Of a stretch of DNA of 64,000 nucleotides, positions 48,327-60,258 are shown piece after piece (the stretch's first letter is position 1; every line of letters begins with the position of its first letter). Position numbers and translations under genes: made by a program. Under the pieces are notes generated by a model. The model was given only the letters and a program-made list of their open reading frames with translations. It was not told the origin of the DNA and made no database searches. The stretch covers positions 434,001-498,000 of the forward strand of contig JAFCMP010000007.1 of the NCBI GenBank assembly GCA_017506865.1. The letters are read 5' to 3'. The DNA comes from Tribonema minus. Its lineage: Eukaryota; Sar; Xanthophyceae; Tribonematales; Tribonemataceae.

Positions 48327-49469
48327 GCCATACTGGACATGGGCGCCGCACCCGGACGGTCATTGGCAGCGGGTGGCACGCTCATCCACGCCATTGCCCC
48401 GGACGCACGCTGGCTGCGCAGCTGCGCCAGGACCCGCGCGCTAGCCTGTTGGCGGCGGCGGCTGGTGTCGCGCGAGCCACCGATAGGTGCAGCCTGCGTC
48501 AGCTTGCCCTCGGCACCAGCCGAGGCAGCCTCTAGGTCCTTCACCAGGCAATCCTTGTATTAGCGTCGAAGAACATTTGAAAGGCCGGCCTGTAGTCCGT
48601 GTGTGAAGTGACCGCGCCGGCGGCGGGGCACTACCTTCCTGCAGATCTCGTCAGCATAGGCCTCCCAGTCGTCAGAGTCGTCGTCGTCCTCCTGCCCGCC
48701 GCTGCAGTTGCTTTCTTCCGCGCTAGTTTGTGTTTTAGCGGGCGTGGAAGAGGCAGCCGCGGCAGGCCAGGTACGGTCGCCATCGCAGTGGTCGCCTCGG
48801 CGCCAGGCGCAATGCCGTGGGTGTGTGGGGCTGGCTCAGTGGTCACCGTCTCCGTGACGGCAGTTGCGGCGTAAATCGCTTGCACCGCAGTTGGGAGCGT
48901 CGACGGCCGTCGTATCTGCTGCCCACCGTAGCAACGATGCTGGGAGCTGCTCGGCCACAGCTGTGCGTGATTTTTCGCCGCCATCAGCTGTCAGCGCTCG
49001 CGTAGAGCGTCGCACGGCCTCGATGATTGGCTGTAGCCCCTGGTCCTCGCGGATTGCGCATGAGTGCTGCGCAAACCAGGTGACTGCGCCGTGTTCGTCA
49101 GTACCGAGCCTCAGGGCCCCTGCTGCCACAGTTGCATGAATTATTGCTGGCCGCAGTGTTGTGCATGCCTGGGCCGTGTATGCAGCTGGTGCCAGTAGCC
49201 CCAAAAGCGGCATGCCCAGACCGCCTCGTCGCTCCGGCAACCGTGATGCCCGCAGCGGCACTGCGATGTCCGTGAGTTCTGGCGGGCCCAAGCGCGGCAA
49301 TACCAGCACGCTGCCACTGCTGGCTTCCTCGCTGTCACCAGCAGTGCAGGCGGCCAGCAGGTGTGACTTCATGGCTGCCGCGGTAGCGCAGCCGTGTAGG
49401 TGCAGCATGCGTTCGAGCGTTCATGCACAGAACCCGTCAAATGCGTGCAGCCATGTCTAACTCAAAGCC

Positions 49470-50434
49470 GTGTCAACGCTCCAGATATCCCCGCCGCCAT
49501 TCGCATCGATCTCGCTTCGGGGATGGGCAGCGTGCTTGATGGATGTCATACGCCTCGTGAATCCTGAGATACCCTCAAACCAGGCGTCTTCCACCTTCAA
49601 GAGGCTGGCAACAGAGTTGCCAGACGTGGCGTCGTCCTGCTGCCAACTCCGAATCAACGGCAGTGGCAAACTCACTCCGTGCGCTGACGCACGAACGCTG
49701 GTGGAAATTGTTTGGTCGCTGCCTGGCAAGCCAGCCCGCGCATTTCGGCGTACTTCGGCGACGACTGTGTGCCGCGTTCTTGGCGGGGATGTCAGCTTGG
49801 TCGATGAGGTTGAGGGGCGGTGCCGTGCGCTGCAGGCGACAGAAGTGGGTCGCGCCGCGCAAGACTTCCTGATCGGTGACGGAAGCGTCGGCTACAGTTG
49901 GCCACTCCCGAGCAGCGGACCTTGTTTGTTGCGAGCTGGATGCATGAGCGCAGACTGGCGCTGATCGACCGTGAGAAGACTCAGCAGCTGGCTTTGATCA
50001 ACAATGGTTTTGACCTCCTCGGCAGTTTCGGTGTCGCTGACGCGCGTGACAGGATCGCCTTCGGAGACCTGGTGCGCCGCGTTGTACAGCCCCCTGCACA
50101 TGACGACGGCGCACTCATTGTCGCACGGCCGATGTGCGAGGATGACCCGAGCGTGGCGACGCCCTTGGCGCAGGTTGCACACCGAGGCCCCGAAATAAGC
50201 ATGCACTCGGTCGCAGCCGAGATGGGTGTCCGCATCAAGGCAGGCTCCGAGTGTTTGATCGGGAAGAAGGTGAAGGCTTTGTACGCCATCAAGTACGGCA
50301 CAGCGGCGGCGGCGGCGATCCCGAAGCGAAATGTTCCTTTTCGGGGCAAGGTATTCGCTGAGAACACATACTGGAAGCGCGATCAGGACCTCATGGAGGA
50401 GGCGATCCGCACGGTAACCATGCTGAACCGCTGA
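49470..50434 (+). pseudogene. Virus-type DNA-binding protein gene relic (KilA-N/BRO/MSV199-like)
   Basis: An intronless stretch encodes a protein resembling the DNA-binding genes common in large DNA viruses, polinton-like viruses and their integrated copies in algae. Recognisable parts are LMDVIRLVNPEIPSN and RTLVEIVWSLPGKPARAFRR at the front (a BRO or MSV199-like domain), LIDREKTQQLALIN (helix), and ECLIGKKVKALYAIKYG, IPKRNVPFRGKVFAENTY and ERDADLI-like residues at the end. It is a fossil with about one break. It is likely a remnant of a virus-like insertion shared with the recombinase-like ORF downstream. The family call is by pattern. Confidence 0.45.
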
Positions 50435-52156
50435 GACACAACAAGTGCCAATCGTCGACTCTGTCAGGTTGCCTGTGCAGTGCGGGTCCGAGTCGTCCTG
50501 GTGCGCCGCTGCCGCTGCTGCTTCTGCTGCAGCAGCAGCTGCTGCTGCTTGACACAAGCATGATGTGTCCATTCGGGCTGGCACTCGCACTGTGACAGTC
50601 ACTATGTTCGTGCTGTTGCTTGCGCATACGGATGCCACTGGCCCGTCGGCGCTCAGCCCATCACCGGGTACAGCAAAGCCATGATGTCAAGTGTGGCAAT
50701 AAAAGCAGTACGTCTGACTTATTTTGTGTATTGGTGTAAACATTCTTCATTACTTTCTGCTTTGTAATGAGGCACCCTAGGTGGAGCAGTAGTTGAAGCA
50801 GGGTTTGAAGTGTGAATGCCTTTTGTGCTATAAATGACATCTGACACCATGACCTCCTGTCAGTGACTGGACTTCCTTCCACTGCCTTGGCTGCTGGCAT
50901 TGCCTCCATTCTATACGGGCTTGCACACGGTACACGGGCGTGCGGAACTGAAGTCTCAGGAGTACACGTGGTGAGGTGTGTAGTTTTGTAGCTGCAGTAG
51001 CTCAAATACACAGCAGTGAGGCAACTCATGCTTCATATGACAACGCATTGACCACCTGGGCGCACAGCTTCTTGCGCAGTGCAGGCCTGTGAGGTGGTCA
51101 CTCTTGTGGGACGCCACATGATTTGCACATCAACGGTCATACTATTGCTGTTATGTTGCTTGCCTTGTCTCTAACCACACACTGTCACTCAGGCTGTTTG
51201 CGCGCCGCCGAGTGCCGAACAGTGGACGACTACTTTAGCTGTTTGCATGAGGATGAGTGTGTTTGATGAGCTGATGGTCTTGTATTTTTTAGCGACCAGG
51301 GTGGGCCCGGTTTGCGGGACGTCTTCAACGAACTGGTGATACAGAACAATGTGCAGGCTCCATAATGATGCATAGGGCACCACGCTTCCCTGGGCGCCTT
51401 CACAAATGCAAGTCAATCAGTATGTGCACCATCGGGAAGTTCGAGCGGACTAGATACACTGCCAGTGTGTGACAGTTGTGCCTGATGTGTAACGGACACA
51501 GAGACTGCTGAGCTCAGCATGGTCGCAGGTCAGCGCACATCTCACAATGCTGCTGCTGATTATGATGCTGCACCGAGTGCTGCACATGCGCTGCTCCTGG
51601 CGGGCCACTGTGGAGCGCTGCAGCTGGCACGGTCTCAGCGGGTGCGCTCTCCAGGGCTTTTTGCGCCCTGGTCGCTGACAAGATGGTGCTTTTGGTGCTT
51701 CTCATCTGGCGCCCCTTCTTCCCGGCAGGGGGATGGCCCAGGCTGATCAGTGCCGCACTGCTTGGCATGCATAGTTTTCGCTCTCAAAAGGCGACTTACG
51801 CCCCACTGCTGGTAGCCGCATCTTCTCGCCCATCCGGTGCTGATGCCCAACGCAGAGCCCGCTAACGCCCAACAGCAGCAGTAGCAGTCTTATTGCAGGA
51901 CCGTGCACAAGCCACCTCACTCAGTCTCAGACTGGCAGGTGAACATGGGAACATGATGGTGAAACACTGTCGACTTCGTTGATGCCCTCACAGGCCCCGT
52001 TGTACCGCTGCGGCACCAGGTCTTTCAGCAGGCCACTGCGCCTGTGCGGTGCAGAGCAAGAAGCACACAAGTGCTGCAGCCCACCGGGCCAGTGGTGCGA
52101 TCGGCACTTCCATCCGTAAAAAAATGTTGCTATGCAATCATTGATCACCACGGCAC
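50435..52156. other. Stretch inside the mobile/virus-like island, no gene supported
   Basis: It contains a CTG/CAG triplet run (about 50505-50550) partly arranged as an inverted repeat, and short frames without domains. Confidence 0.35.
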
Positions 52157-53395
52157 ATGACTTCACTAGCGCTCGCCGAGTTGCTGCGGAAGGATAGTCT
52201 AAGGGACTCCAAGGGTCCCGGAGTAACCGATTGCCTGCAGCAGCACCACCCCGACATCTGTCACGATGACACGCTGTGCGTGAGGCGCACATGGCGCAAG
52301 ACCTGTGGCGATGACATGGTCAAGAACAGCAGCACGTACAGGGCGGGACTGAACAAGGTCGTCGAGCGCGCAGAGCAGATGGCGCGCAGCGCCACAGGCC
52401 GTGAGGAGAGAGCATGGGCAGGGCGGGTCAAGGAGCGCGTCATCGCCTTCGACGAGCTAAGCATCTGCAATCAACGCAACCTCAAGGCGAGCGGGCGCCT
52501 TGAGCAGACCGCGGCAAGGTCTTACACCGGCAGCGTCGTCATGGACCGCATGTTGGCGGACCTCGTGCGGGTGCCTGAGTCGGCAGAGCTGCCTGGTCCG
52601 ACAGCAGGCACCGCGGCGGTAGCATCAGGTTCAGCGTCAGCAGGTGGTGACCCGGCCACGGCACAGCAGCTTCACACGCAGGGTAATGGTTGTGCCGCCG
52701 ACAGATTGAGTGCCGCGGCGCGAGCTCTGATGGACGACATGCTGGCAACGGTAGACTACTCTCGCCCCAAGGTGTTTGAGCTGGTGTGCGCGTTGGCGTT
52801 TATGTGCGGCCGCAGCCTGGCCGAATTGATGGCAACGGGCCAGTTCAGCGCTGCGGAGAGGGAGCGGGAGCGCGCGCCATACCCGTGGGTGCTGTTCAAG
52901 GCGAGCCCAAGCAGCAAGACGGAAGTGATTCTACTGCTGTGCGGATCCCACAGCTTCCTCAACGGGCTGAAACGGCTACGGAGCATGAAACAGGTGGCGT
53001 CAGCGGCGTCGTGCAAGAACATCAACTCACGCTTCTGCAAGAGCGCAAACACTGCGGCCAAGACTGTGTTGGGGGTGGCCTCCAGTGCCTTCTCTGACGT
53101 CAGGGCTCTCTATGTGGGGCTCACCCTCGCTCTGTACGGCAGCGCCAAGACCACCAGCAAGCAGATGAGTGAGTGGACGCGGCGCTGCGTACCCAACTCA
53201 AACCTTCCCTTTACAGCAAAGTTCCTGGCCGCGTGCAACGTCGCTTACGCAGATGCGCTCCCCCGGACGCCGGCGCCGTTGCCAGTTCAACCAGACACAG
53301 CAGATGTCACTGCGGCGGAGAGCGAGGAGAATGAGATCGAGGACGTCAAAGCGCGTGCAGGCGGCAGCTGCGCTGTGCACGCAGACACCATATGA
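52157..53395 (+). CDS. Intronless 412-residue ORF, possibly tyrosine recombinase / telomere resolvase-like, virus-like element
   Basis: The longest plus-strand single-exon ORF in the window looks whole. The N-terminal half is Lys/Arg-rich and helical. From about residue 205, VCALAFMCGRSLAELMATGQ (R219 in a G-R-x-x-x-E-L motif) followed by PYPWVLFKA, LCGSHSFLNGLKRLR and FSDVRALYVGLTLALYG is reminiscent of the catalytic core of tyrosine recombinases. The G-R-x-x-E-[LI] ... F and F-x-D-x-R-x-x-Y patterns are seen in protelomerases (telomere resolvases). Assigning the other catalytic positions by eye is not reliable. Such enzymes in algal genomes usually belong to integrated virus-like or Crypton-like elements. 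The intronless form contrasts with the host genes around it. It should be treated as part of a virus-like insertion; the function is inferred only. Confidence 0.45.
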   Translation: MTSLALAELLRKDSLRDSKGPGVTDCLQQHHPDICHDDTLCVRRTWRKTCGDDMVKNSSTYRAGLNKVVERAEQMARSATGREERAWAGRVKERVIAFDELSICNQRNLKASGRLEQTAARSYTGSVVMDRMLADLVRVPESAELPGPTAGTAAVASGSASAGGDPATAQQLHTQGNGCAADRLSAAARALMDDMLATVDYSRPKVFELVCALAFMCGRSLAELMATGQFSAAERERERAPYPWVLFKASPSSKTEVILLLCGSHSFLNGLKRLRSMKQVASAASCKNINSRFCKSANTAAKTVLGVASSAFSDVRALYVGLTLALYGSAKTTSKQMSEWTRRCVPNSNLPFTAKFLAACNVAYADALPRTPAPLPVQPDTADVTAAESEENEIEDVKARAGGSCAVHADTI

Positions 53396-56300
53396 CGCGA
53401 CCGCACCATTGAATACTTTGAGGCGCGCACGTGTGCACAGAAGCCGGTAGGCATGCGTGAAGTTGAGAGTTTTGCATGACATGCGTCATCATGACGTGGA
53501 TGCTTGCTGCACGACGGCTTCATTTCCAGAGCTCTACGTCTCTTGAGGAAATGCACTTTCGCAGTGCTGGCCCGTGTACACAGCAATATCACCGTCTGCG
53601 AGGCGCAGCACTAGGCAGCGCTGTGCTGCGCAGCGCGTACAAGTCTTGCTAGTCTGCTCGATCGCAACGACGATAAGCTGGAACATGCGATACGTTGTGC
53701 ACACTGTGAAAGTGGTTCAGGCATGATACCGTGGTTGCAGTAGGGCATGTGCACAATCGTAGCCACAACTGGCACCTGCTGCAGCGCCAATGCCATTGTG
53801 TGCGCAGCAGCCATGAGCGCATTCATCACGCACCCGTTCATTCATCGAGGTTTATGGGCACACGCACCAGCGGCTGTGCTCAGCGGCTGTGCTGCTCTCT
53901 CTTCCCAGTTCCACTGCGATCCCAGCGAATAGAGAATGCACTGCAACGGTTTCACAATAATATCAAAACATCAGCAATACCACTTCTCAGCGATGATACT
54001 CATTGACGCCAAATGATGCAATGCACATATGAAACTGCGGACTGAACCCCATTTCTTCTCCGCTGTCTCCCTGCTCGTCCCCCTCTGCACCGTCTACATC
54101 CGGGTCCTGTTCCGCATCACCAGCCAGATGCTTCAAGGAGGCTATGGGGAGGGGGCCAACGGCACGCGCTACGCACACACGCGAGCGAGTGGTCATGCGG
54201 ATGGCGCTAGCAGCGTCGGGATGGCGGTGACACAATGTTGTACTTCTGAAGTAGTTGTTGTTGAAGTTGCAGGAGGCATCGCTTGGTGTGTCCTGGGGGC
54301 GCCGCGCGGCACTCTCAGCCTGCACAGTGGCACACGATTTTGTGGTATTGAGTCAGGCGCTGGATGTGTTTGCGGCGCATTTGCGGTAAAGAAACGCAGT
54401 GTATTTGAGGTCAGAGCTGCCAATCTGCTTTGCAGAGGTGACCAATCACGTTGTGTCATTTGCTCAAGCGCCTTTCAAGTGCATGGGGGACAGAGATCCG
54501 GTCAGACACGCAACTCTGAGATCCCGAGGGCGGCACTGCTAAGCAAAGAGCTTGGACACACTGTCCTTGCAACTTGACAAAACTGGATCGATTGGACATG
54601 CCCTCAAAGCTACAATGTGAACGACAAAGTCATGCACTCAAGCAGTCACTTGAACGAATGACGCTCATAAGCCACTACTCACATCTGCAAGGCGCATTTG
54701 ACCACTGGGCCTGCGATGGCCATCGCAATGTTGACCGCATTGCCAGTGACCTGCACAAGGATGTAGCAGTCTGAGAGGGCCTGACGCTCACCAGCTGTCT
54801 GCCAGACTCATTCGACAGTATTGACTAGCCTCCGCAAGTCGCATCGTCAGGGTAGCGTTGTGCAAGCAGCAGTTGCGCCGCTGAGTCTGAAGCCGTCACG
54901 CACTCTCGCGGATGAGTCTGCTCACCGACATGAAGAGGTTGTAGTACTGTGACTGTTGGTACTTGAGGATCACGCTGCCATTCAGGTCACTATACCAAGG
55001 ATAAGCGAGAGCTCATTTAGTCCCGGTGAGTTATCAGTGCCGAGTCTAATGTGCGCTGTTGCCCGCGGGTCATGAGGTGTGGTTGTGGTTGAGTCTGTTG
55101 ATGGTGGTTTGTATCAGATGGCACTTGTGCACACTGCGGCTGCTGTTTGTGCTTTCTCAGTGATGAGAGGTGTCGTCGGTCGCAACATTGCACACATGGA
55201 TGCATGGAGCAGGTGAGAGTTCTATCGCTGGATGTGCGTGGTGCTTGGCTTGACTGCAATTTGTTCTGATGCAAACCAAGGGGAGTTTTACAATACGGGC
55301 ACTGGGCATTTCACATGAACAGCACTTCATGCGGTATCTGCAATTGCATCCATGCATCCATTGTTCCATGGACTTACCACATTAGGACAATGAAACATCT
55401 CGATGTGCAGCAGCGGGGCTCCCGCGTGTGGTCCGCGGTGCCGCACGCAGTGCGGATTTTGTGCTGATCTATGCACCGTGACGGTTCGGCTGCGCAGCTG
55501 CACCGTGCACGACTACAGTCGGGTTTGTGCGCATACAACACAAGAGTCGAGGGCAGGGCAGCGCAGCAGGCAAAACACACACACATGAGCCCGATCGATG
55601 TGCAGAGAGCATGCAACAACAAGACGTCCGGTATTGGTGTCGCTATTGAGCGTGGCGCAGCGGCCTCACCAAAGCACCTTGCGAATGCGCTGCTGGAACT
55701 GCAACGCCAATACTTTGGATGTTCACGCAGCAGTGCAGCATACGAATCTTGCAGTGGTTGCAGGAGTGGAGCAATCATGTCCATGAAAGGATATGAAGTG
55801 CAGGTACTGAGTCCACGGACTTCAGCGCAGTGCGCATCGACCTTGTCTCATTTTGAGTTACATGCTTGCTGTCTTGTGCTGTGTTGTCACATGTGTGTCT
55901 GAGGCCTGATGATTCTGTTGCTACCACTGTTGTACACCTGAGAGTTGCTGGCACCAATCACACTGCATAAGCTGCTGGCACCCTTTGCAGACTTGCTTTG
56001 ATATTGCTGACACTTCTTTGCCTAATTTCAAGCACCGTGATACAGGTGCTCGTTTGCTGGCACGTGTGCACGCACTTTTATATTGCCATTGTCATTTGTC
56101 ATCACTTGGCTCCGTGGACGCTGGCCTCCTAGTGGCATGGGGAATGGATGGGGAATGTAGAACGCACCTATGTACAACTGCATGTGTGTGGATGTGTGTG
56201 CGGGAGCGGGGGGGGGGGGGGGGGGGGGGGGGGAATGACAGTTTGAGAAGATCGTGGCTAGTGGGTAATTCATGCATGACCATCACCTTCATGATCAATC

Positions 56301-57981
56301 AGTTGCGAGACTGAGCGCCTCAAGCCTGTGTACCAGAGGCCAGACAAGCTGTGCACAAGGTCAAAACATAGCGCCTTTGCTGAACGCATTTCCTCATCTA
56401 CCAGTGGTGAAGCCTGAACCGAGAGCTTGACACGGTGTACCTGAAGAATATGACATGGCAGGCTGGTTCTGTGCCGCAGTGCGTATGTGGCAGAGGAACA
56501 GCTGTTAGACTGTGGCGTGCTATAGCGCCCGGACACGTGCTTGGGCGTCCTGACGCGTAGTGTTTTCGCGGTGCTTCGCAGCATAGTCTGTATCCGCATA
56601 AATGGGTTGGGGATTACTGATGTTGGCGAGCGTCACTCTGGCTGAGTTGGATCAACTCTGCATGCCGCCGCTGTGCTCCCTGTCTGTGCGCATAGATCAG
56701 TCAAGCGTTGAGCGACTGCTTTATGTGTACGTGATCAGTCATGCGTGCCGCTGGCGCAGAGCAGTGCTGTGCCAACCGGTGAAGTACGAGCGCTGGGTCT
56801 GACTGGAATTCATTTCAAAGCACGCAGCATGGCAACGCTGATCTGTGACAAATCAGAGCGATGCGCACCTGGCTGGCTGCCTTCTGTTTCCACATCAGGT
56901 CGGACGTGCGCGCTGATGGCGCAGCGACGGTCTTGGCGCCTACCTACAGCTCTCGGACTCCTTTCCAAGGCTAGCGCTGCGCCCGGCGCCATGATTAAGG
57001 CGGATGACTGAGTGCCCTTGATCACTTGTGTGCATGCAGTCCCTTCACTGCAACAAAGAAAGGGTCACTTGATGACCTCGCTGCAACTTGAAGTCCAGAC
57101 TGTATTGGTCCTTCTGGCACTAAGAAATCCATGTACTTCGAAGTTTACATGCATGACAGGTGATGTGTTCAACTGTGGCACTGCCAGGCTGCACCTGGAC
57201 TCAGCCTGGTGAGACATAAATCCGCATTATGATCGCACGCGGAGACTCTTAATGCGTTGCTAACTGATGACGCGCAAGTTGAAGGTGTGCAATCGTGTTG
57301 CAGCGTACCTCAAGTGGTATGCCCTGGGACCGTCCCCTTAATACACACAGCATGTGCGAAGTCGCTTTTACCAGGCAGCTACCATGCCACAATGTACATG
57401 ATGGCCATGATATTTCTATACTACTGAACTGAAGGTACTCAGCAGTGTTGCTTTGTAGCCACTGCGCACAGTCCAAGCGCATGGCCTCGTAAAAGAAACA
57501 CTTGGATGTAATCAGCAGTAATTGTAGATAGTACTTGAACTTGACGTTCAGTGGTATTGTTTGCTTCAAATATGCGCTGCTGATGGTCGCGCAGCACCAT
57601 GTGCAAGCATTGCATCAGATGCGGACTTCCAAGTATTGGCTTTGAGGACTTGTGGCACTTCGAGGCACGCGTCTGATGTGGCACAGCAGTGGCAGTGCTC
57701 ATGAGCATTGCACCTCATCAATATGTGGTTTTCGTCACTCTGTGTGACTGTTGCGCAGTTGTCATTTCGCTCATGTTCAGCATTGACCCATGACCGGTTT
57801 GCACGACAAAGGAGGAAAAGGCGTTGCCAGACCAAGCGTTGCTGCTTGACGAAGCTGGACCATTCATGGCGTTCCTCAAGAAAAAGGGGCCTCAATGGTG
57901 CAATGTACACATTCGTCTCTGACTACAAGAGTGATGCTGCACGCATGTTCGGCTGCACGCTTGTTCGGCCGCATGCCTCAG
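53396..57981. other. Long spacer, no gene firmly supported
   Basis: A possible exon with a hydrophobic stretch (FFSAVSLLVPLCTVYIRVLF, near 54050-54145, plus strand) was seen, without convincing splice partners. A 26-base poly-G tract lies at 56208-56233. Otherwise only short frames. Confidence 0.35.
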
Positions 57982-58095
57982 GACCTGGTGCACCAGTTCA
58001 GGGTGGGGCTCGTCGAACGGCTGGTGGAGGGCACCATTGTTGCCATAGCATTGTACACAAGCACGGCGGCCGTGACGCTTACGCGGTTCCGCACA
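57982..58095 (+). CDS. Possible isolated exon, unrecognised
   Basis: 38 codons are bounded by an acceptor (gcctcag) and a donor (gtgact) and read DLVHQFRVGLVERLVEGTIV followed by AIALYTSTAAVTLTRFRT. The residue pattern is that of an amphipathic helix and then a hydrophobic one. It may belong to the same gene as the exons at 59.5-59.8 kb, but no linking exons were found. Confidence 0.35.
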
Positions 58096-59455
58096 GTGAC
58101 TTGTGATGCATCACTAACCAAGCAGTGCACCAACGTATGCTTGGCATTCAGTGCACAAAGGGCGTGATGTCCTTGAACGAGATTACTTCAAAGTTTGCGA
58201 ATCTATTACGCAGCCTATGACGCTCGCCTGCACTTGGTAACAGGTAGGGTCAGGACTAGGGCTGAGGGCTAGCAGTGCACCTTTAAATTGATACACGCGA
58301 CGAGACTTGCTGAGCGCACTTGCAAGGAAGATGATGCCAGGCCATGCAAGGTGGAATGAGCTGTATATGCTTATCATCTGTCGCTGGGCTTTCAAAGCAC
58401 GTCTTGTGGTACTAAGAACCGCAGTGTAAGACACTGGGTTTGTACCGCCAATCTCCAAAGACCACTGACAAGCCCATGATTGCTATGAAACACATCTCAC
58501 CTGATGCTGGTAGGGCCATCAATCACACTGGTCCTGAAAGCTGCACTGTCCTTGATCCGATCAGTAGACGATGCCATTAAGATCCTTGCACACCATTGGT
58601 GGCATTGGCACTGCAAGATCATCAGCCATGATTCTGCGGCACCTGCAATTACCATTGACCACAACAAAACATCAGGTAGGGATACCGCTTCCTGCACCAT
58701 ACAAGGTGGGAGTATACTAATCTCGGAGGTTACATTGATCACATAGGTACAGGTACCGGCACATTAAGGTTTTGTGTGCGGGCACCTCTGAGGATGCACA
58801 GAGGACGCAAGTGCAGAAGCTGGCCAAAAACACAAACTGCAAGGGCAGCTGCATCGGACAGTTGATGCATGCTGAGAATTGGCGCACTAAGTCTTGTGCA
58901 GCCAGTCCATTACTAGGGGTCGAGCACAACAAGTCCGTGGCGGAGGTAGTGCAGGGAAGCACCCGGCGCCCCGCGTACATAGCATGAGCCCGCACTTGCG
59001 TAGGATCATGACAACTTTACATGAGACTTGAGAATGAAGTGTCAGGAGCGCTTATGCTCACATCTGGGCCGAATCGAAATTAATTACGTGCCTGCAAGAG
59101 GCGTTGAAAGGGATTGTGTCACAACGTGCTTTTATTCAGACGCCACCACCGCCGCGTGCAACCCTTATGTGCAGCTTGCGAATCCTAGTGTAAGCCTGTA
59201 CAGGAGCCAAACGGTGCTGCATGGCTACACTCACGCCTGGCATTCAGTGATGGTAACTTTCTACATACTTCAAGTATCATGCTCAAATCCATTCATGAGA
59301 TGAAGTACACTGATGAGCGCCTTTGCCTTATCAGAAGTCGCTAATTGTGACAAGTCTCGGTTTATGGAACCTACCACAACGTATACATCTGCTGCTGTTC
59401 CGCTTTGGTGCAGTGCAGGACGTGCCAAATATAATGACATAACGCACCACTCTAG

Positions 59456-59838
59456 AACTGTGCGTCTCATGGCGGAGAACAAACAGATCTTGAAGGACAT
59501 CATTGGCGTTGACGGGCCCTTTCAGGTAGATCTCAGCGTGGTGCGCGTCCATACATAGCTCATCGTCAAGGCTGGCGTAGGCACAACACTGATAAACACT
59601 GATGTGAGGGCGCGCCATTGAACCGTGGCGGTACAACCACAGCACCACAGGTCGATAACGTCAGGGGACAATACTACACAGAGCGGTTTAACAGCAGACC
59701 ACGACAGGAGCAGCTACCGGCATATGCATTGCATCTGATGACCTGCCCTCAGCATGCAGGTGCAGATCATCGATGTGGAAGCCATTGAGGAGAGGGCACG
59801 AGTTGTGCCTTACTTTCAGATGCCAAACTGGGACGCAG
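59456..59838 (+). CDS. Two joined exons of an unrecognised gene
   Basis: Exons 59456-59525 and 59760-59838 join in phase 0 with clean acceptors (actctag, catgcag) and donors (gtagat, gtgaca). They encode VRLMAENKQILKDIIGVDGP, then FQ joined to VQIIDVEAIEERARVVPYFQ and MPNWDA. The composition is typical of a conserved soluble protein rather than chance. Upstream and downstream exons must exist but are not identified, and I do not recognise the family. Confidence 0.5.
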
Positions 59839-60258
59839 GTGACACCCCTGACAGGCGTTTCTGTTTCAAAGTACATGAACCCCCACGCTCATCTCTGCTT
59901 GTACATACTGCACAGACCGTCTCAATGTCGATGTCAATGCATGTGTGATCAAGTCAGCCAGTGGCAGCCACTTGCTACTGCTTGACTACCCTTCAGCATT
60001 GACTGCTTGCATTCTTGTAGACTGGGTTTGAGCACTCACTGCCTCCATTGAGCTGTTGGTCATTTCGTCCCTCTTTGTCTAATCATGAATGCGCACTCAC
60101 AGAATCTCGCCGCTGCTCGTTACACTGTAACTGCTTGGCTCGGCCCACGCATCTCAGGGTGTGTTTACTACTTGAAGGTGCTTGCCTTTCTATCATAGCA
60201 GCAAGCTCGCTGGTGTGTCAAGTTGGTCACTCCAGTCATGACTGCGCCATCCATCGCC

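Larger units (their letters stand above)
45656..49410 (-). mobile_element. 5'-truncated RT-type (probably non-LTR) retroelement relic, split by a hAT insertion
   Basis: On the minus strand, pieces of one decayed ORF lie on both sides of the hAT element. Upstream (49408-48335) are LPERRGGLGMPLLGLLAPAA and GAMAWMSVPPAANDR, which match the region after the RT core of non-LTR-type elements. Downstream (47022-46290) are YRADTVID, NKGIVLDTSVRAPTASSYL and FVPFVQESYGRLGKQ, the terminal domain. The catalytic RT core is absent, so the copy is 5'-truncated near 49.4 kb. The frame is broken at least once besides the insertion. About 630 bases of 3' untranslated sequence and a satellite-like tail follow. 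It is probably old. An alternative is another RT element class with the same tail. Confidence 0.5.
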
